In this document: positions 1 to 11,310 of the stretch, in pieces
How the letters are laid out: each line of letters starts with the position of its first letter
Position numbering within the stretch: the stretch's first letter is position 1
Assembly: GCA_001584585.1 (NCBI GenBank)
Contig: LSYV01000031.1
Span: 449,408-513,407 of the forward strand
Direction: 5' to 3'
From: Gonium pectorale
Lineage: Eukaryota > Chlorophyta > Chlorophyceae > Chlamydomonadales > Volvocaceae
Length of the DNA: 64,000 bases
The notes under the pieces: generated by a model
What the model saw: only the letters and a program-made list of their open reading frames with translations
Databases searched by the model: none
What the model was told of the DNA's origin: nothing
Made by a program: the position numbers and the translations under genes

Positions 1-700
1 ATAATCGTAATCATGTTACGATGCCTAAAGCCCAAAGCAGGCTCGAATTGGTCTCGGAGTTGCTCGTAGCATGGGCGTTCGCAGAACACATGTAGTTCAT
101 CCTCTGGGGCCGCGGCGTCACCACAGGCCTCGCACGTTCGCTCAGCCCGGGCTCGCCCATTGGGCCGGTCCACCTCCGTCTCCCAACACCCTAGCCTGAA
201 CCGCATCACCGTTTGGTTCAAGCTGGGTGCCATCACAATCGCCGTGTGCAAAGGGTCTCCCATCCAGCTGGCATACTGACACATCTTAACTCCCGTCTCA
301 CCGCTAGGGAAGTCGTGGAGTGCTACAGTCACATGGGGCAGCCGCCACCGAGCATCAAGCCTGTCAGCAAAGCTATCCAATACTTTGCCAATGGGTATGA
401 GCAACAACGCGAAGTGCGTTACCCGCGCGCTACCCTTAAGCCCCTCGGGGGCCCGAATACCCGCGTCAGCAAGAAAGCGCAGTGCCCGTGCTGACCAGCA
501 ATCAGTCACCCATTGACAAGCGCTAGCCTCAGGTCTGCCACGAAGGCCCGGTGGCACAGCGTATCGGGGCGCTCTACCATTTCATTCCAGAGCCGTAAAA
601 CGAGCTTAGCCCAGTTGGAGCGGCCTCTGCGCCAACTCGCGGTAGAGCAGTGCTTGGGTAGGGGCGCGTGCTCCACCCACCGTTCGCATATAGGCCCTCT
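1..700 (-). mobile_element. LINE-type retrotransposon, C-terminal fragment (decayed, cut by window edge)
   Basis: Reading the minus strand from about 660 down to 1 gives a protein typical of the end of a LINE ORF2: a WNEMVERPDTLCHRAFVADL block, then CWSARALRFLADAG, RWRLPHVTVALHDF, YASWMGDPLHTAIV, MRFRLGCWE, and finally a CCHC-like zinc motif (RTCEACG...EDELHVFCERPCYEQLR) at about 30-125. That Cys/His ending with the aspartate/glutamate pair before the His is the classic LINE C-terminus. The frame breaks at about 505-517 (stop after ...LALVNG, then the next frame continues), so the copy is dead. No reverse transcriptase core is in the window; it would lie upstream, at higher coordinates, and is absent, so this is a 5'-truncated copy. 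The element continues past position 1. Confidence 0.75.
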
Positions 701-1264
701 GCTCCTCAGCCATGGGGTTCGTCATGGCATTCTCAAAAGACACACTAGTGAAGTCGGGGCCCCACACCTGAGCCCCATAAGAGAAATCCGGCGCTGCCAG
801 TCACCAAAACAAATCCACATGCAATTTAGGCACGTGGATCTTATCCTCCCGACACAGGGTTATGAGGGAATGCATGGCTCGCCTCCCCTACGGTCACCGC
901 CGCCCCGTGCCGTGCAAACGGCGAGCACCAGGAGCACCACTAGTCAAGAGACATTGAAGCCACACCAGCACGGTCCATAACATCTGCATGTTAAGGATTC
1001 TGCACAACTGCACACGGTTTACTTGCTGCGCGCATCCAGTGAAGCTAGCATTGCCGTGTGCGGTCACAGCGGACCTGAGAGGCTACATTTGTGGCTGCAT
1101 TTGTGGCTTCGGCTGCTTTGAAGGAGCTGCCCATATCCGTGGGTGCTATCCTCCACCCCTCCGGAGACAGCCGTGCTTCACGGGTTAAGGAAACAGGGAT
1201 TTAAACCTCGCGCCCCGCGCCCCGCGTCTCTCCCGCGCGCCTGACCCGCCCGGTGTGCCGTACG
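701..1264. other. Intergenic stretch between two LINE fragments
   Basis: No gene or convincing homology is seen. It separates two same-strand LINE remnants and may be internal or flanking decayed transposon sequence. Confidence 0.4.
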
Positions 1265-1750
1265 CGCATGACATACATGTTGCTTGGCTGGGCAAAGGAG
1301 CGCTGCGGTCTACAGGGACGGAGTGCCGCATGGCACACAGCGCGCATTGCACACATCATTCAATCGCTCGCAATTGTCGCAAAGCCCATCAGCCACTTCC
1401 TCCAAGCAAAAATGGACACGTGTACACCGCTTAGTCGGGTCTTCCACGTCGAGCCACACGCAAGCAAGGTACTGCAAAGCAAGCAACATCGTAGCAGCCC
1501 TACAGTGCACGTCCAGGCTGCGCACGAAGGCAGGGCATCGGGACATCTTAGTGCCATGCACTGGAAGCCGTGAACCAGGTCCTGCAAGCGTCAGGCAGTT
1601 GCATAACGCATACATAGCACGCTGCACAGCGTCGTACAGCTACCGAACGGCGCACTAGGTCCCAGAACCGCAGGACCTTCTTCTCCCAGTTGTCTCTTGA
1701 GCGGCCGCTGTGCCAACTCGCGGATCAGCAGCACCGCGAAGCCACACCGA
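1265..1750 (-). mobile_element. Second, more diverged LINE fragment
   Basis: The minus strand again shows RELAQRPL followed by GRSRDNWEKKVLRFWDLV, then after a frame break RCPAFVRSLDVHCRAATMLL. These parallel the RELAQRPL, GRSNWAKLVLRLWNEMV and LCHRAFVADLRLAL...CWSARALRFL blocks of the copy at 1-700 in the same order. Several stops and frame changes show it is decayed. Its 5' end abuts the 3' end of the small open frame at 1758-2300. Confidence 0.6.
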
Positions 1751-1757
1751 AGCGCGG

Positions 1758-2300
1758 CTACACTCCACTCGGCGGATCCTCCCCACCCCATCTACCACCG
1801 CCCCCATCGCCACCACCACCACCGTTGCCGTTGCCACTGCGGCCATGGCCCAGCCAACCGCCGACAAACTTCCAAATGGCGTAGATGGCGATTGCGCCAC
1901 CTAGCCGGTCGGCGAACGTCTGCAGCGCTCCCCGCAGGCCGCCTGAGCCCTGCGGAAATGCACTCTCGGCGGCCTCCGTGCCCACCAGCCTGCTCGCGCT
2001 CTCGCCGCTGCCAGGCTTGCTGGCTATGGCCTGCAGCCCCTCCCGAAAGCCAAACTTCGGCGCGGCCTCGCTGCCCAGTTGCGGGGCGGCCATTGCTAGT
2101 TGCCTCGCGGCAAAAAAGATGCCCATGCCGATCCCCCAGGGGCCCAGAACGTGTTCCATGAGCGCCAGGAGGTAGTCCGGCTTGGGCGGCTGCGACGAGG
2201 ACAACAACCCGTACGAGCCGGTAAGCACGGGAACCAAGTAGGAGCGACTTAGACACAGTGCAGGTAGGAGGAGCAAGGCATGCAAAGCCCAACTTCGCAT
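1758..2300 (-). CDS. Hypothetical small secreted or membrane protein
   Basis: This is a single open frame of 180 residues starting at ATG 2300. The N-terminus (MRSWALHALLLLPALCLSRS) has the charge, hydrophobic core and small-residue pattern of a signal peptide. Residues ~55-75 (LGPWGIGMGIFFAARQLAM) and ~132-150 (AIAIYAIWKFVGGWLG) are hydrophobic enough to be membrane segments. The C-terminus dissolves into a Gly-rich stretch and ends exactly where the LINE remnant begins, so the original 3' end may have been lost to the insertion. I do not recognise the family. The opposite strand is also open over part of this region, as is usual at this GC content, so the gene could be spurious; the coherent signal peptide is the main reason to keep it. 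Confidence 0.4.
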   Translation of the reverse strand: MRSWALHALLLLPALCLSRSYLVPVLTGSYGLLSSSQPPKPDYLLALMEHVLGPWGIGMGIFFAARQLAMAAPQLGSEAAPKFGFREGLQAIASKPGSGESASRLVGTEAAESAFPQGSGGLRGALQTFADRLGGAIAIYAIWKFVGGWLGHGRSGNGNGGGGGDGGGGRWGGEDPPSGV

Positions 2301-2866
2301 AGGAAGGAGCTTTGGTGAGGGCGTTGTGACAGATCTGCGGGGGGCCGGACGGGGAGGAGGAGGTTTGAAAAACAGGGGTTAATGGGAACGGGAGGGGAAG
2401 GCCGAGGAGAAGGGTGTGGATATCGACGGGCTGGGCGCCAGCAGTGTTAGCCAGTCGGTAGGGCGGAGGGACGCGAGCACCGCATTCGGCGGAGGCGGGA
2501 GGTGAGAGGGGAGCTATCGTGCACGCCGTTGCGGCTCCAGCGCCGCCAGCAAGTGGGGCAGCGTCCGAAAGGGGACCACCCGCACCAGCCCCCGCCCCCA
2601 CCCCCACTGCCTGGGTGGTGGCATGCGACCCCTCCGCTCCTCAGGACTTGCGTCTTTTTTGGGGTTTTCCTCGGGCTCTGCCTGCTTACGGGCTGGGTGG
2701 TATTCGGGCAGACGGGCTCGGTGGGCAGTGGTAACCGCTGGTCGCCGATGGACCGGTTGCGGTGCCAGCACTGCCCAGGTGTAGACCCACAAGCCACAAC
2801 AGCTCCACTGAGGTAACCACAACAGCGCGCGGGTAACCTGTTCCGTCCAGGACCGGGGGGCGGGCG

Positions 2867-2958
2867 TCTGCTCGCCTGCCTCGCTCGCCTGCCTTTTCTT
2901 GTACCGATCGCCTGCGCTACTGGAAACGTCGCGCCTTCGGGTGTGCATGTCCGTAGAG
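2867..2958 (+). repeat. Dispersed repeat, copy 1 (diverged)
   Basis: It shares with the other two copies the core TCGGGTGTGCATGTCCGTAG (2938-2957), preceded by a related GAAACGTCGCGCCT stretch. It is shorter and more diverged than copies 2 and 3. Confidence 0.55.
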
Positions 2959-3248
2959 GGGTGGCCCCACACTGCGGTTTACATTTAACCCCCCCCTCCC
3001 CCTTCACCAGCCTCCCCCCTAGCGCCCCGCCCCGCCCCCTGGCGCCCAGCCCCACCAAGCAAGGAAGTGCAGCGTCAGAAGAAAAAGCTCTTCACAACCG
3101 CCAACTGCTGCACAGGACCATCTTGGAGTAACTTGAACCTAGATTCTTGATGGGCGAGGGCAGGGACCCTGCGCTCGCTGGCGGTGGCCGTGTCGCGTCA
3201 GTACCCGGGGGCTGGGCGTGGGTGCCCACGTTCCTGCTTCCCCAGAGG

Positions 3249-3372
3249 GCCCGTCTGCTCGTATACCTCGCCAGCCATGCCCTGTACTCGGCGCCCTGCT
3301 GAAAACATCACACCCTCGGGTGTGTATGTCCGTAGAGGCTGCCTTCCCCGTTTCCGGTTCTCTTTTTTACTG
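3249..3372 (+). repeat. Dispersed repeat, copy 2
   Basis: It contains the blocks CCATGCCCTGTACTCGGC, GTGTGTATGTCCGTAGAGG and TGCCTTCCCCGTTTC in this order. The same order and spacing recur about 32 kb away at 35443-35568, so this is an interspersed element rather than chance. Confidence 0.7.
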
Positions 3373-4223
3373 GGTGGCTCAGGTGGCCGGACCGGACTAG
3401 GGGGCCAGATGGGCTTCGTAAGCAGCGGTTCACTTAACCGGAAAGCCACCCATGTTGCCTATGCAAGTCCTAGGCAAACGGGTTGAATAATAATGAGCCC
3501 TGAGAAGGGGGTATGGAGTCGAGAGCTGCGTAGAAGCAAGGAGTACGGGTGTGGGCCGATGGGCTCGTTCAAGCCAGTGTACACAACTTGCAAACATATT
3601 TGTTACACTTCAAAGTAGCATTTTTCTTCTACCTCCATCGTGCTGCAAGGGGTTTGTGGCCAAAGTGGCGAAGGTTCCATAGCCTCCCGACGCCATGCCA
3701 CTTTATTTCTCAGGATCGTATGTCAAACACAGTAAGAACAATTGAAACGCTCCGTTTTGCCGTGTAAATCTACCACGTCCCGCATACACGAACACTCGTA
3801 AACGGCTATACGTCACCAAAAGCAACAATAAATTGCATGAATATTTAGTTGCAAATCAACTGCTGGTAAGACTGGAAAGTGGAGCGGTGTGGATGGTTCA
3901 CGGACACGTCGCGGGTTGGCCCTGAAGTTCAAGGCCAATGGTATCATGGATCCTCGCGTGCCTCCCCGTTAAGAACAATAGAGCCAAGTATTCAGCAGGC
4001 GGCAGCAGCAGTGCCAAAGATGATTCGCACACCCGCGAGTTCGCCCGCGAGTTCGCAGCGCACTCCGTGGACGAGACGGCGTTTGCTGCAAGACATGCAT
4101 GTTCGGCGCCCAAGGCTCCGTCCAAGTGCTCGTCCTATCGGAGCTACAGGCACCGCCGCAAGGAAACGGCTGCGGCACGTGCGACGTGCGGCGCTCCCGA
4201 CCTGACGATAGAGCGCCGCGCTT

Positions 4224-7200
4224 ATGGCGCTGCCTCCGATGAGCCTGCAGAGCCCCCCGCTACCACTAGGGTGGCTACGGCCCCCGTGCACACGGCGGGA
4301 CACCGTGAGCGTTCAACAGCCGCGCGGGCCTGCAGCAGGGTCGAGCAACGGAACCAGCCCTGTCGCGACGACACGGCGGAGGCAGGGGTCACCGGGCACG
4401 CCGTGCAGCGGCCGACCGCTAAAGCCGCCGCAACAGGCGTTGGCGGTCGTGCCACTTGGGGAGAGCGGTGTCCAGCGGGCAGCGTCGGCAGTCTATGACC
4501 TGGAGGCCATGTTGACAACGTTCGACGCCTCTGGAAGAGAGGTCCTCTATCAAAATCCCGCGGTAGGGTTGTGTAAGCTGCGGACGGGTCCCACTTGGTT
4601 CTCTTTCTGAGGTTTATGAGCGTCCTGAGGGTTTGGGGGTTTGCCCACGCCTCAGCTGTCGCGGTGCGCACCCGGGTCTGGGTTGAGGAGCCGTGGAGCG
4701 GGGATGCCCTCGTCGGACTTTGATACGGTGCCTGTGAGAGCGGCAGAGATAAGAGTGCAATGGGTATCACGATCACACTTGCATCCAGGTCTCGGTGTCG
4801 CCCCTTGGACCGCACGCGCAGAGCATTGCCTACTACGGCAATCGCGTGGCGCGCGTGGCCGACGCTACGGAGGATGGTGGCGTGCCGGCGCTGGACGAGA
4901 CCGCCCAGGGAGAGAGCACGTTGGCCGAGCTGTTTCGCCTGGAGCCCACCAAGGTACGCTGCTCGGTGCACGCAGGAGCCGGGGGCGGCCTGCACCGGCG
5001 GCAGGTCGCAGACCACCGGGCGCCGGCATTATGCCGGTCACCGGTCATCATGGTGACTAGATGAACGTCTCACGGGCGGTGTCCAACGCGCGCGTGCGTG
5101 CTTTGGTTCGGTCATTGCTCCCTTGCCTGCTATCAACGTAACTGCGACCGACGGTGATCCATCCTGTCAGCCAAGCGAGACTTTCCGATCCCTAATGCCC
5201 GTCGGTGCAGCTCGACCGCCTGCTGTTCGAAGTCCTGGAGGAGGGCCGTACGTGGAAAGGTGCGTTTGACGCGCCCCTGGAAAGACAGAATTGAGTAATT
5301 GAATCGCGCGGACACTACTGCGATCTTGCCTGCGATGCGTTTACATCGGCTGGACTAAGCTCTGCATGAGCGCCAGACTAAGCAGTGCTTCCGCTGCACC
5401 GGACGCTCCTACCCCACACCCAGGCATTGTGCAGGTCCCGTCATCGCTGTGCAGCCAGCACGCGGCAATGTGCCCGGCCGTCCAACCTGGAGTGACGGAG
5501 CGCGCGAGCGGCGGCGCTGTGCCAGGCCCCCGCCACTTTGGGGCCTGCGGAGGGCTGCCCAACGACCTACCTTCCACGGCGAGCCTGCATTCCCAGCACC
5601 CTGCCTCACTGCACCGCATCCCCCCGGCCCAGATGACGGCCGCAGATGCAGCCGCGGCAGGCGATGCCCTTCCTTTTGCCTCTACCCTCCGCTCGTCAGA
5701 ACATTCCATCGACGGAGAGGACGACCGAACCGTCGAGGAAGCAGGCGGGTGCATATCGCCAGTTGCACGCTCCCGGGGGCCCAACTCGTTGGCGACGGAT
5801 CCCCTGGTACGTCTTGTACGCCTGTGTTGCCATTGCATGTAATACGAGCTGGACTCCGTACCATACACATATCAGACCCCAGCCGACAGCCGCGATACAG
5901 GACACGCTTCGGTGGGCTCGGAAGTAAAGATTGTCGCGGTGGGACTGACGGGGCTTCGGGTCTGCAGCTTTGGGTCGCGCGTGCCGATAGCGCTGTACCG
6001 TGGTCAACCAACATGCTGGGCTTGCCCGGTGCTGCCATTCCCGACGCGAGATGCCTTGCACACGCACGTGCGCGAACCCCAGACACAGTTGCATTGAACG
6101 CGTCATGTACCGTGCCGCTGTGGGGCGCTACGACGCACGAAAGCCACTGTCCCGAACGTCCGCAGGCGACGAGCACGTGGGGGCTCCTGCTGACGGGGGC
6201 ACCGTCGGCGACAGCGGCGCCTGAGGGCCTCCTTTCGAGCGCCGTTGCATCGCACACGCCGGCGCAGCATATGCAGGCCCTTATCGGATGCCATGGCGAG
6301 GGCCCCGCTTCGTTCGACGCAGGCGGCGGCGACGGTGCCGACGGCGGCGGCACCGGCCTGGGCTCAGCCCTCCTCCCTATACCGAGCTTTCTGATGCAAA
6401 CTCACAGCCGCCGGGCCAACAGTGGACTTCCCTCCGCGCCCGAGACCCATTACGCGCTTGGAGCCGCACGCAACGCGACCTTGCGCGGCCTCTCGAGCAG
6501 TCAGCCCATACCTCTGCATGTCTGCAGCCCGATGCGGCACAGGTCGCCGGTCGGGGGTTTCTCCTTCCGGAGGAGCTCCACCGCTTGCACCGAACTGCCC
6601 GACCACGGGCCTCCAGGCGACGGCTGCGATGTGGGAGGCCACTCGCTTGAGTCGCGCCGGGCGGTGCAGGCGCGCTGGAAGCGCACCGGCGCAGGGGATG
6701 CGGACGGGCCGCCGTCGTCGCGGTATTCTGCCCTCCGCAGCGAAGCTGTCTCCCGGGTGCCCAGCTGCTCTTCGCACACGACCGTCGCGCGCGTGGTGGC
6801 GTTCGCAGCCAGCCTGCGGAACGCGCCGCTGAGCTCCGCGCAGCTCAGCGCCGCGCGCTCCTCCGGCGGGGGCGGCGGCGCCGGCCTGAGCGACAACGGC
6901 GGCTCCCATAGCACCGGTGGTGAGGACAGCGCAGCCACCGCGCCGACGGGAACTGGGATGACGCCGGCGGCGCCGGCGGCGCATATGATGCAGTCCGCCA
7001 CCGACTGGTTGGACGGCATTCACAGCGGCAGTTTGGGCTCTCTGGGTGCTGTACTCAAGGCCCCTGCCACTGCGTTGGCCCCCAAGCCATCCCCGGAAGC
7101 GCACCCAAAGCCAAGGCTGTCGCTGGCCAGGGTCAGCACACCGGTCGCCCCCAGGGTGGGGTCACGTCTCCCCGGGGCGCACGCTGCCCTGACGCCCCTG

Positions 7201-10200
7201 CCACTTGCTGGCGGAGCGGGCTCCGAACGCCCTGGTAGCTGGACGGCCGGTCGGAGCAGGCGAGTGCCGCTCAAGGTCGCCAGCTGCAGTGCCAGGTTTG
7301 AGCCGCCGCGACCGCCGCACGGCTGTCAGGCGGGCTGCGGGCATGCGGCTGTGGTGGCCGCATGCACAGGCGCTGCTGCGGCCGCGCCCGCGCCCGCGCC
7401 CGCGGCCCCCGGCCCGTTGGCCGCCGCTGCGGGGAGTACTGCGGCCACGGGCACGGAGGGGGCTGCCTGCTCCGTGCGGCTGAAGAGCTGGGCGTCACGT
7501 GAGGACGCCGATCGTCAGGCCGCGGTCAGCCCGCTGCGGCGGGCCGGCGAGCCCGATGGTTGCTGTGTGCGGGCCGAGGAGCCCACGCCAGCGGATGAGG
7601 ACGCGGGCGAGGAGCCAACGCCAGCGGAGCAAGCGGCGCTGGCAGATGAGGACGCGGAGGGAGTCGCGGAAGAGGCAGACGTCGCCGGCTTGCAGGCGGC
7701 CCCTTTGCACCGTGTTGCGCCACGCTGGCACGAGATGACGGCGGTGCGGTCGGTGGACCCCGTGACCGGGAAGACGGTGGTGCTGCTGTCGCAGGTGGGC
7801 CGATCGGCTGACAGCCCACGCGTGTGCTCGTGTGCAGCCACACATGCACATGTGCACATATGCACATATGCACCCACGGCTTTACACCTGCCCGGCATTG
7901 GTGTTGGTTTGACGAATGCACACACGATTGCAGACATGCACGCATGCACAGTCGGGCCAATGCGCCAAGTCGCAACGCTGTCCACTGTTGTCTGCTTGGT
8001 TGAAATTGGGTACGCTGGGGCCTTGATGCTACCCCCGCGTAGCTATCCCTTCAGGCTGGCTACAGTCGTGCTGCCCCCTCGCCGCGTTCGCCTCGCTGTC
8101 CCTCTCCAATCGTTCCTTTCCCGCCCTCCTGGACCGCCGTGACTCCCGCCGCTCTTGCGTGCGTTTGGCCCGCGCCTCTGCCCCTCCCCCTACCAGACCG
8201 ACGTGACGCCCAAGGTGGAGATGGAGCGCCACATTGCCATGGTTACGGAGGCGCAGCACCGCCTGCTGGAGCAGGCAAGGCCGGGGCGGGGCGGGTTGCG
8301 TAGTTGGGGTAGCGCATGGGGCTGGGCGTGCTGGGGGGCCGCATACCAAGTTGTTGTGGGGCCGCACGGCCGGTGTCTATTGGTGGTTCTCGCCTGGCGT
8401 GCGATGATGTATGTGAGCGCTTGCGTGCCATGCAGTGTGCTTTCAACGAGATTATGCTGCAACTTAAAATTCCGTTAGGCATGTGGCCCCCCCTCCAGAA
8501 CGTGCGGTTGATTAGCAGGGAGCCACTTCCCTCCCGATGCCTCCCTCTGCATCTTGTTGCATGTGCTCAACTGTTACAGATATTTCCGCGACACGTGTTG
8601 GCCCACATGGCTGAGGAGGGAGGGCCCTGGAACGTGCCCGGCCTGCGCCTGGCGCCGCCGGCGGCGTGCCAGCGACCCGTGGGTCGCAACCTGTCCAAGC
8701 TAGCGACTTCGCACGACGAGGTGCGTGGGTTCCGGGTCTGCATGAGCAACAATGACTGGGGCAATGCACTCTTATGTTGGGCGCGGGTCGACAGGCTGCA
8801 ACTCACTCCCAAGCCCTTCACGCGCGTGTAACCTTCAGAAGATTTCAAACCCAAACCCAAACCAAACCGCTCTGCCCCGATCCATACGTGACATCATCAG
8901 GTGACACTCATGTTCGCGGATATTGAAGGTGAGCTGAGACAGGACCCGGAAGCGCCCGCTCCGGATGCGTCCGTGGGTTGGGGGATGCGACAGCAGCGGG
9001 GGCGACGCTCGTCGCTCCGAGACCAGGGTACTGCCATGCTGTCGGTGAACGTCAGTGAGTCGCTGCACGCCGGTTCGTATGGCCCCCCAGGCTTCACGAC
9101 CATGTGCAAGGTGCTGGAGCCCCACGTCGTGATGGCCTTCCTGGACGAGCTCTACACCCGCTTCGATTCACGGCTCGACACCTACGGAGTGTACAAGGTG
9201 AGGGGCGCTTGCTTGCTACGGACGGGTTGTCTTGTAAATGGGAGGGCACGGATTGGGGAGCAGCGGTGCGGACATGCACAAGGTTGTCCTGCGCCTCCTC
9301 TTGTGCGGTACGGCCCTCGAGGGCACCTAGCCCCAATTGCTGCATCCTCCTTCCTGTACTTCCGGTATCGCCATTCCCATCCAGGTGGAGACCATCGGCG
9401 ACTGCTACTTTGTGGCGGGAGGTCTGATGGCGCGTGATGAGGACGGCGCAATGGTGGTGCGGAGGGGCGCCGACACCGATCCCCTGCACGCAAAGAGAGT
9501 GTTCGATTTCAGCAAGGTGCGTCTTCAGGGATTCGGTGGGCGGCATGGTTGATTACTTGCGGCAACGCCCACGCCGGCCATGCCCTGGGGCGGAGGGTGG
9601 CTAAGGGGCATGGGGATCAGGTGCAAGCGGCCGGTTGACCGTTAGCTTGCCGTTGGAACTTCTCTCCCACTGGGCGCAAGGAATAACCGCTTGATTGCGC
9701 TTGGGGCACCCCTCTGCCCTCTGCAGTCCCTGCTCGCCGCCGCTGCGGAGGTGAAACTTCCGACCACGGGCGGCCCCGTGCGGATGCGGGTCGGCATCCA
9801 CAGCGGCCCCGTGGTCAGCGGGGTGGTGGGCCAGCGCATGCCGCGGTTCTGCCTCTTCGGTGAGTCCCTGCTGCCATCATGCGCATGCATCATTGGATAT
9901 TGACAATTCGTCGCAACAGTCCGTCCTCTGCTACTTTGGAGATGTGCCTGCCGCAATCAGGCGGCCGGTGTGCACCACGGGCTTGACTTCGAACTTGTGC
10001 TTCCGGACAGATTCGCTGAATCCCGTCTCTATGCCCCTCGCCCCGTGCGCCTCGATTCCTCTGCCGCCGCACTGCCACCTACATCGTCTGGCGCTTATGT
10101 TGTCAGGCGACACCGTAAACACGTAAGGCATTCGTGGAAAGGGCTGGGGTTGCATGTCAGGGGTGCGAACGCTTGAAGAGATATGACCTCTACGGCCATG

Positions 10201-11310
10201 TGCGTGCCTCTGAAGGGGAACGCTGGCGGCCAACGTTTGCAGTGTCTGGGGGACACATCTCGGCACATCTCCCACGCGGTCCATCGCAAACCCTGGGCCC
10301 ACATAACATCTTGGTCCTCCCTCGGCGGCCCCGATGGACTTCGCATCCAAACCCACGCACCACTCCCAACACCACCCTTGCCTGTGTGATGACCTCGCGT
10401 CCGTGCCCCCGCAGGACCTCCCGCATGGAGAGCACGGGCGTGCCGGGATGCATCCACGCCTCGGAGGCTGCCCACGCCCACTTGCGCAACGAGGAGTGGG
10501 TCCCCACGGGCGGAATCGAGGTGTGCGGGTCCTGCTGGCTTGCGCATTGCAAGTGACTGACCGACCCAAGGGTCTGTTCTGGCCACAGCCGGCCGCGTTC
10601 TCGGTGGCTGTTCGAAGTTGCCGTTCCCGCGCATGTATGTGCTAGTGTTCGGTATTCGAGCGTTCTCACAGCTTGTATCCATGCGCTCAAAGGGTGGACC
10701 CTGGGGTAAGGACCCAGGACGGTGAGGGCACGGGAACGGGATGCGGTGGCGACCCAAATTGCGCTGGTTGGGTTGCGCTGGTTGGGGTTGCCCTCACACT
10801 CATGCAGAATACCCGCATAGCCTGGGTGTAGCCTGGCGTGTCGTATCTAACCTGAGCGGAGTGTCTTGACCATGGAGAGTCCCGGCTGTTGTCGACGAGG
10901 CGTAGATGCGTAGATAACAAAGCGCGTGGCAAGGGCACAGAAACCACATCTGTACGACGAAACGGCTACCGTCATCGTACCGGCGCTGCTACGGTACTTC
11001 GCTCACACCACCAATCAGCTGCAGCTATTGTGTGGAAATTCCGGTATACGGTAGTTGGGTTAGGTTACGGTACCCGTCAAAGCCTGCGCGGCCATGGGTA
11101 GATTGTTATTAGATAGTACGCACAACTTGCATACGGCACCGTCACCCGTCACCCGCCCCGTCATCTGCAAAATTGCGTCGACACTCAACTGCCTGCTGTT
11201 TGGCTGTTGCCACGAACGCCCCACAGGTCAAGGGCAAGGGCAGGATGAACACATACCTGTGGTCCCCGCCCGCTGATGGCCCGGAGCACCGCAACGGGGG
11301 GCGGGAGTAG
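4224..11310 (+). CDS. PAS-domain guanylate cyclase (class III nucleotidyl cyclase)
   Basis: Makes cGMP from GTP. Fourteen exons join in phase: 4224-4562, 4789-4953, 5211-5259, 5424-5806, 5968-7794, 8197-8274, 8580-8720, 8901-8928, 9091-9197, 9385-9516, 9727-9859, 10107-10122, 10415-10520, 11227-11310 (about 1195 aa). A PAS domain starts at [16 protein letters not shown] and ends at [20 protein letters not shown], split by a ~690-residue Pro/Ser/Ala-rich insert. [20 protein letters not shown] and [10 protein letters not shown] form the linker helix. The cyclase domain has both metal aspartates (MFADIEGFT, D1001; VETIGDCY, D1045), the guanylate-type Glu1041 and Cys1125 (PRFCLFGDT) and the catalytic Asn1132/Arg1136, so it should be active and GTP-specific. 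It ends [12 protein letters not shown]. An in-frame stop lies just upstream of ATG 4224; many relatives carry an extracellular/membrane part before the PAS that is not seen here, so upstream exons remain possible. Confidence 0.9.
8275..8579 (+). other. GC-AG intron in the guanylate cyclase gene
   Basis: The exon ends CTGGAGCAG and the intron starts GCAAGG rather than GT; it ends TTACAG. Both flanking exons are phase 0, and the joined protein ([12 protein letters not shown]) matches the conserved cyclase linker, so the GC donor is well supported. Confidence 0.8.

Larger units (their letters stand above)
2301..4223. other. Intergenic region with dispersed repeats
   Basis: This region holds two copies of a dispersed repeat (2867-2958 and 3249-3372). 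About 3480-3880 is clearly more AT-rich than the surrounding genes. The part just upstream of the cyclase start may contain its promoter and 5' UTR. No exon could be tied to the gene. Confidence 0.5.

Noticed and set aside
7845..7880. CACATATGCACATATGCAC microsatellite as a palindromic regulatory site
   Set aside because: It lies inside a cyclase intron and is a simple short repeat; nothing indicates function.
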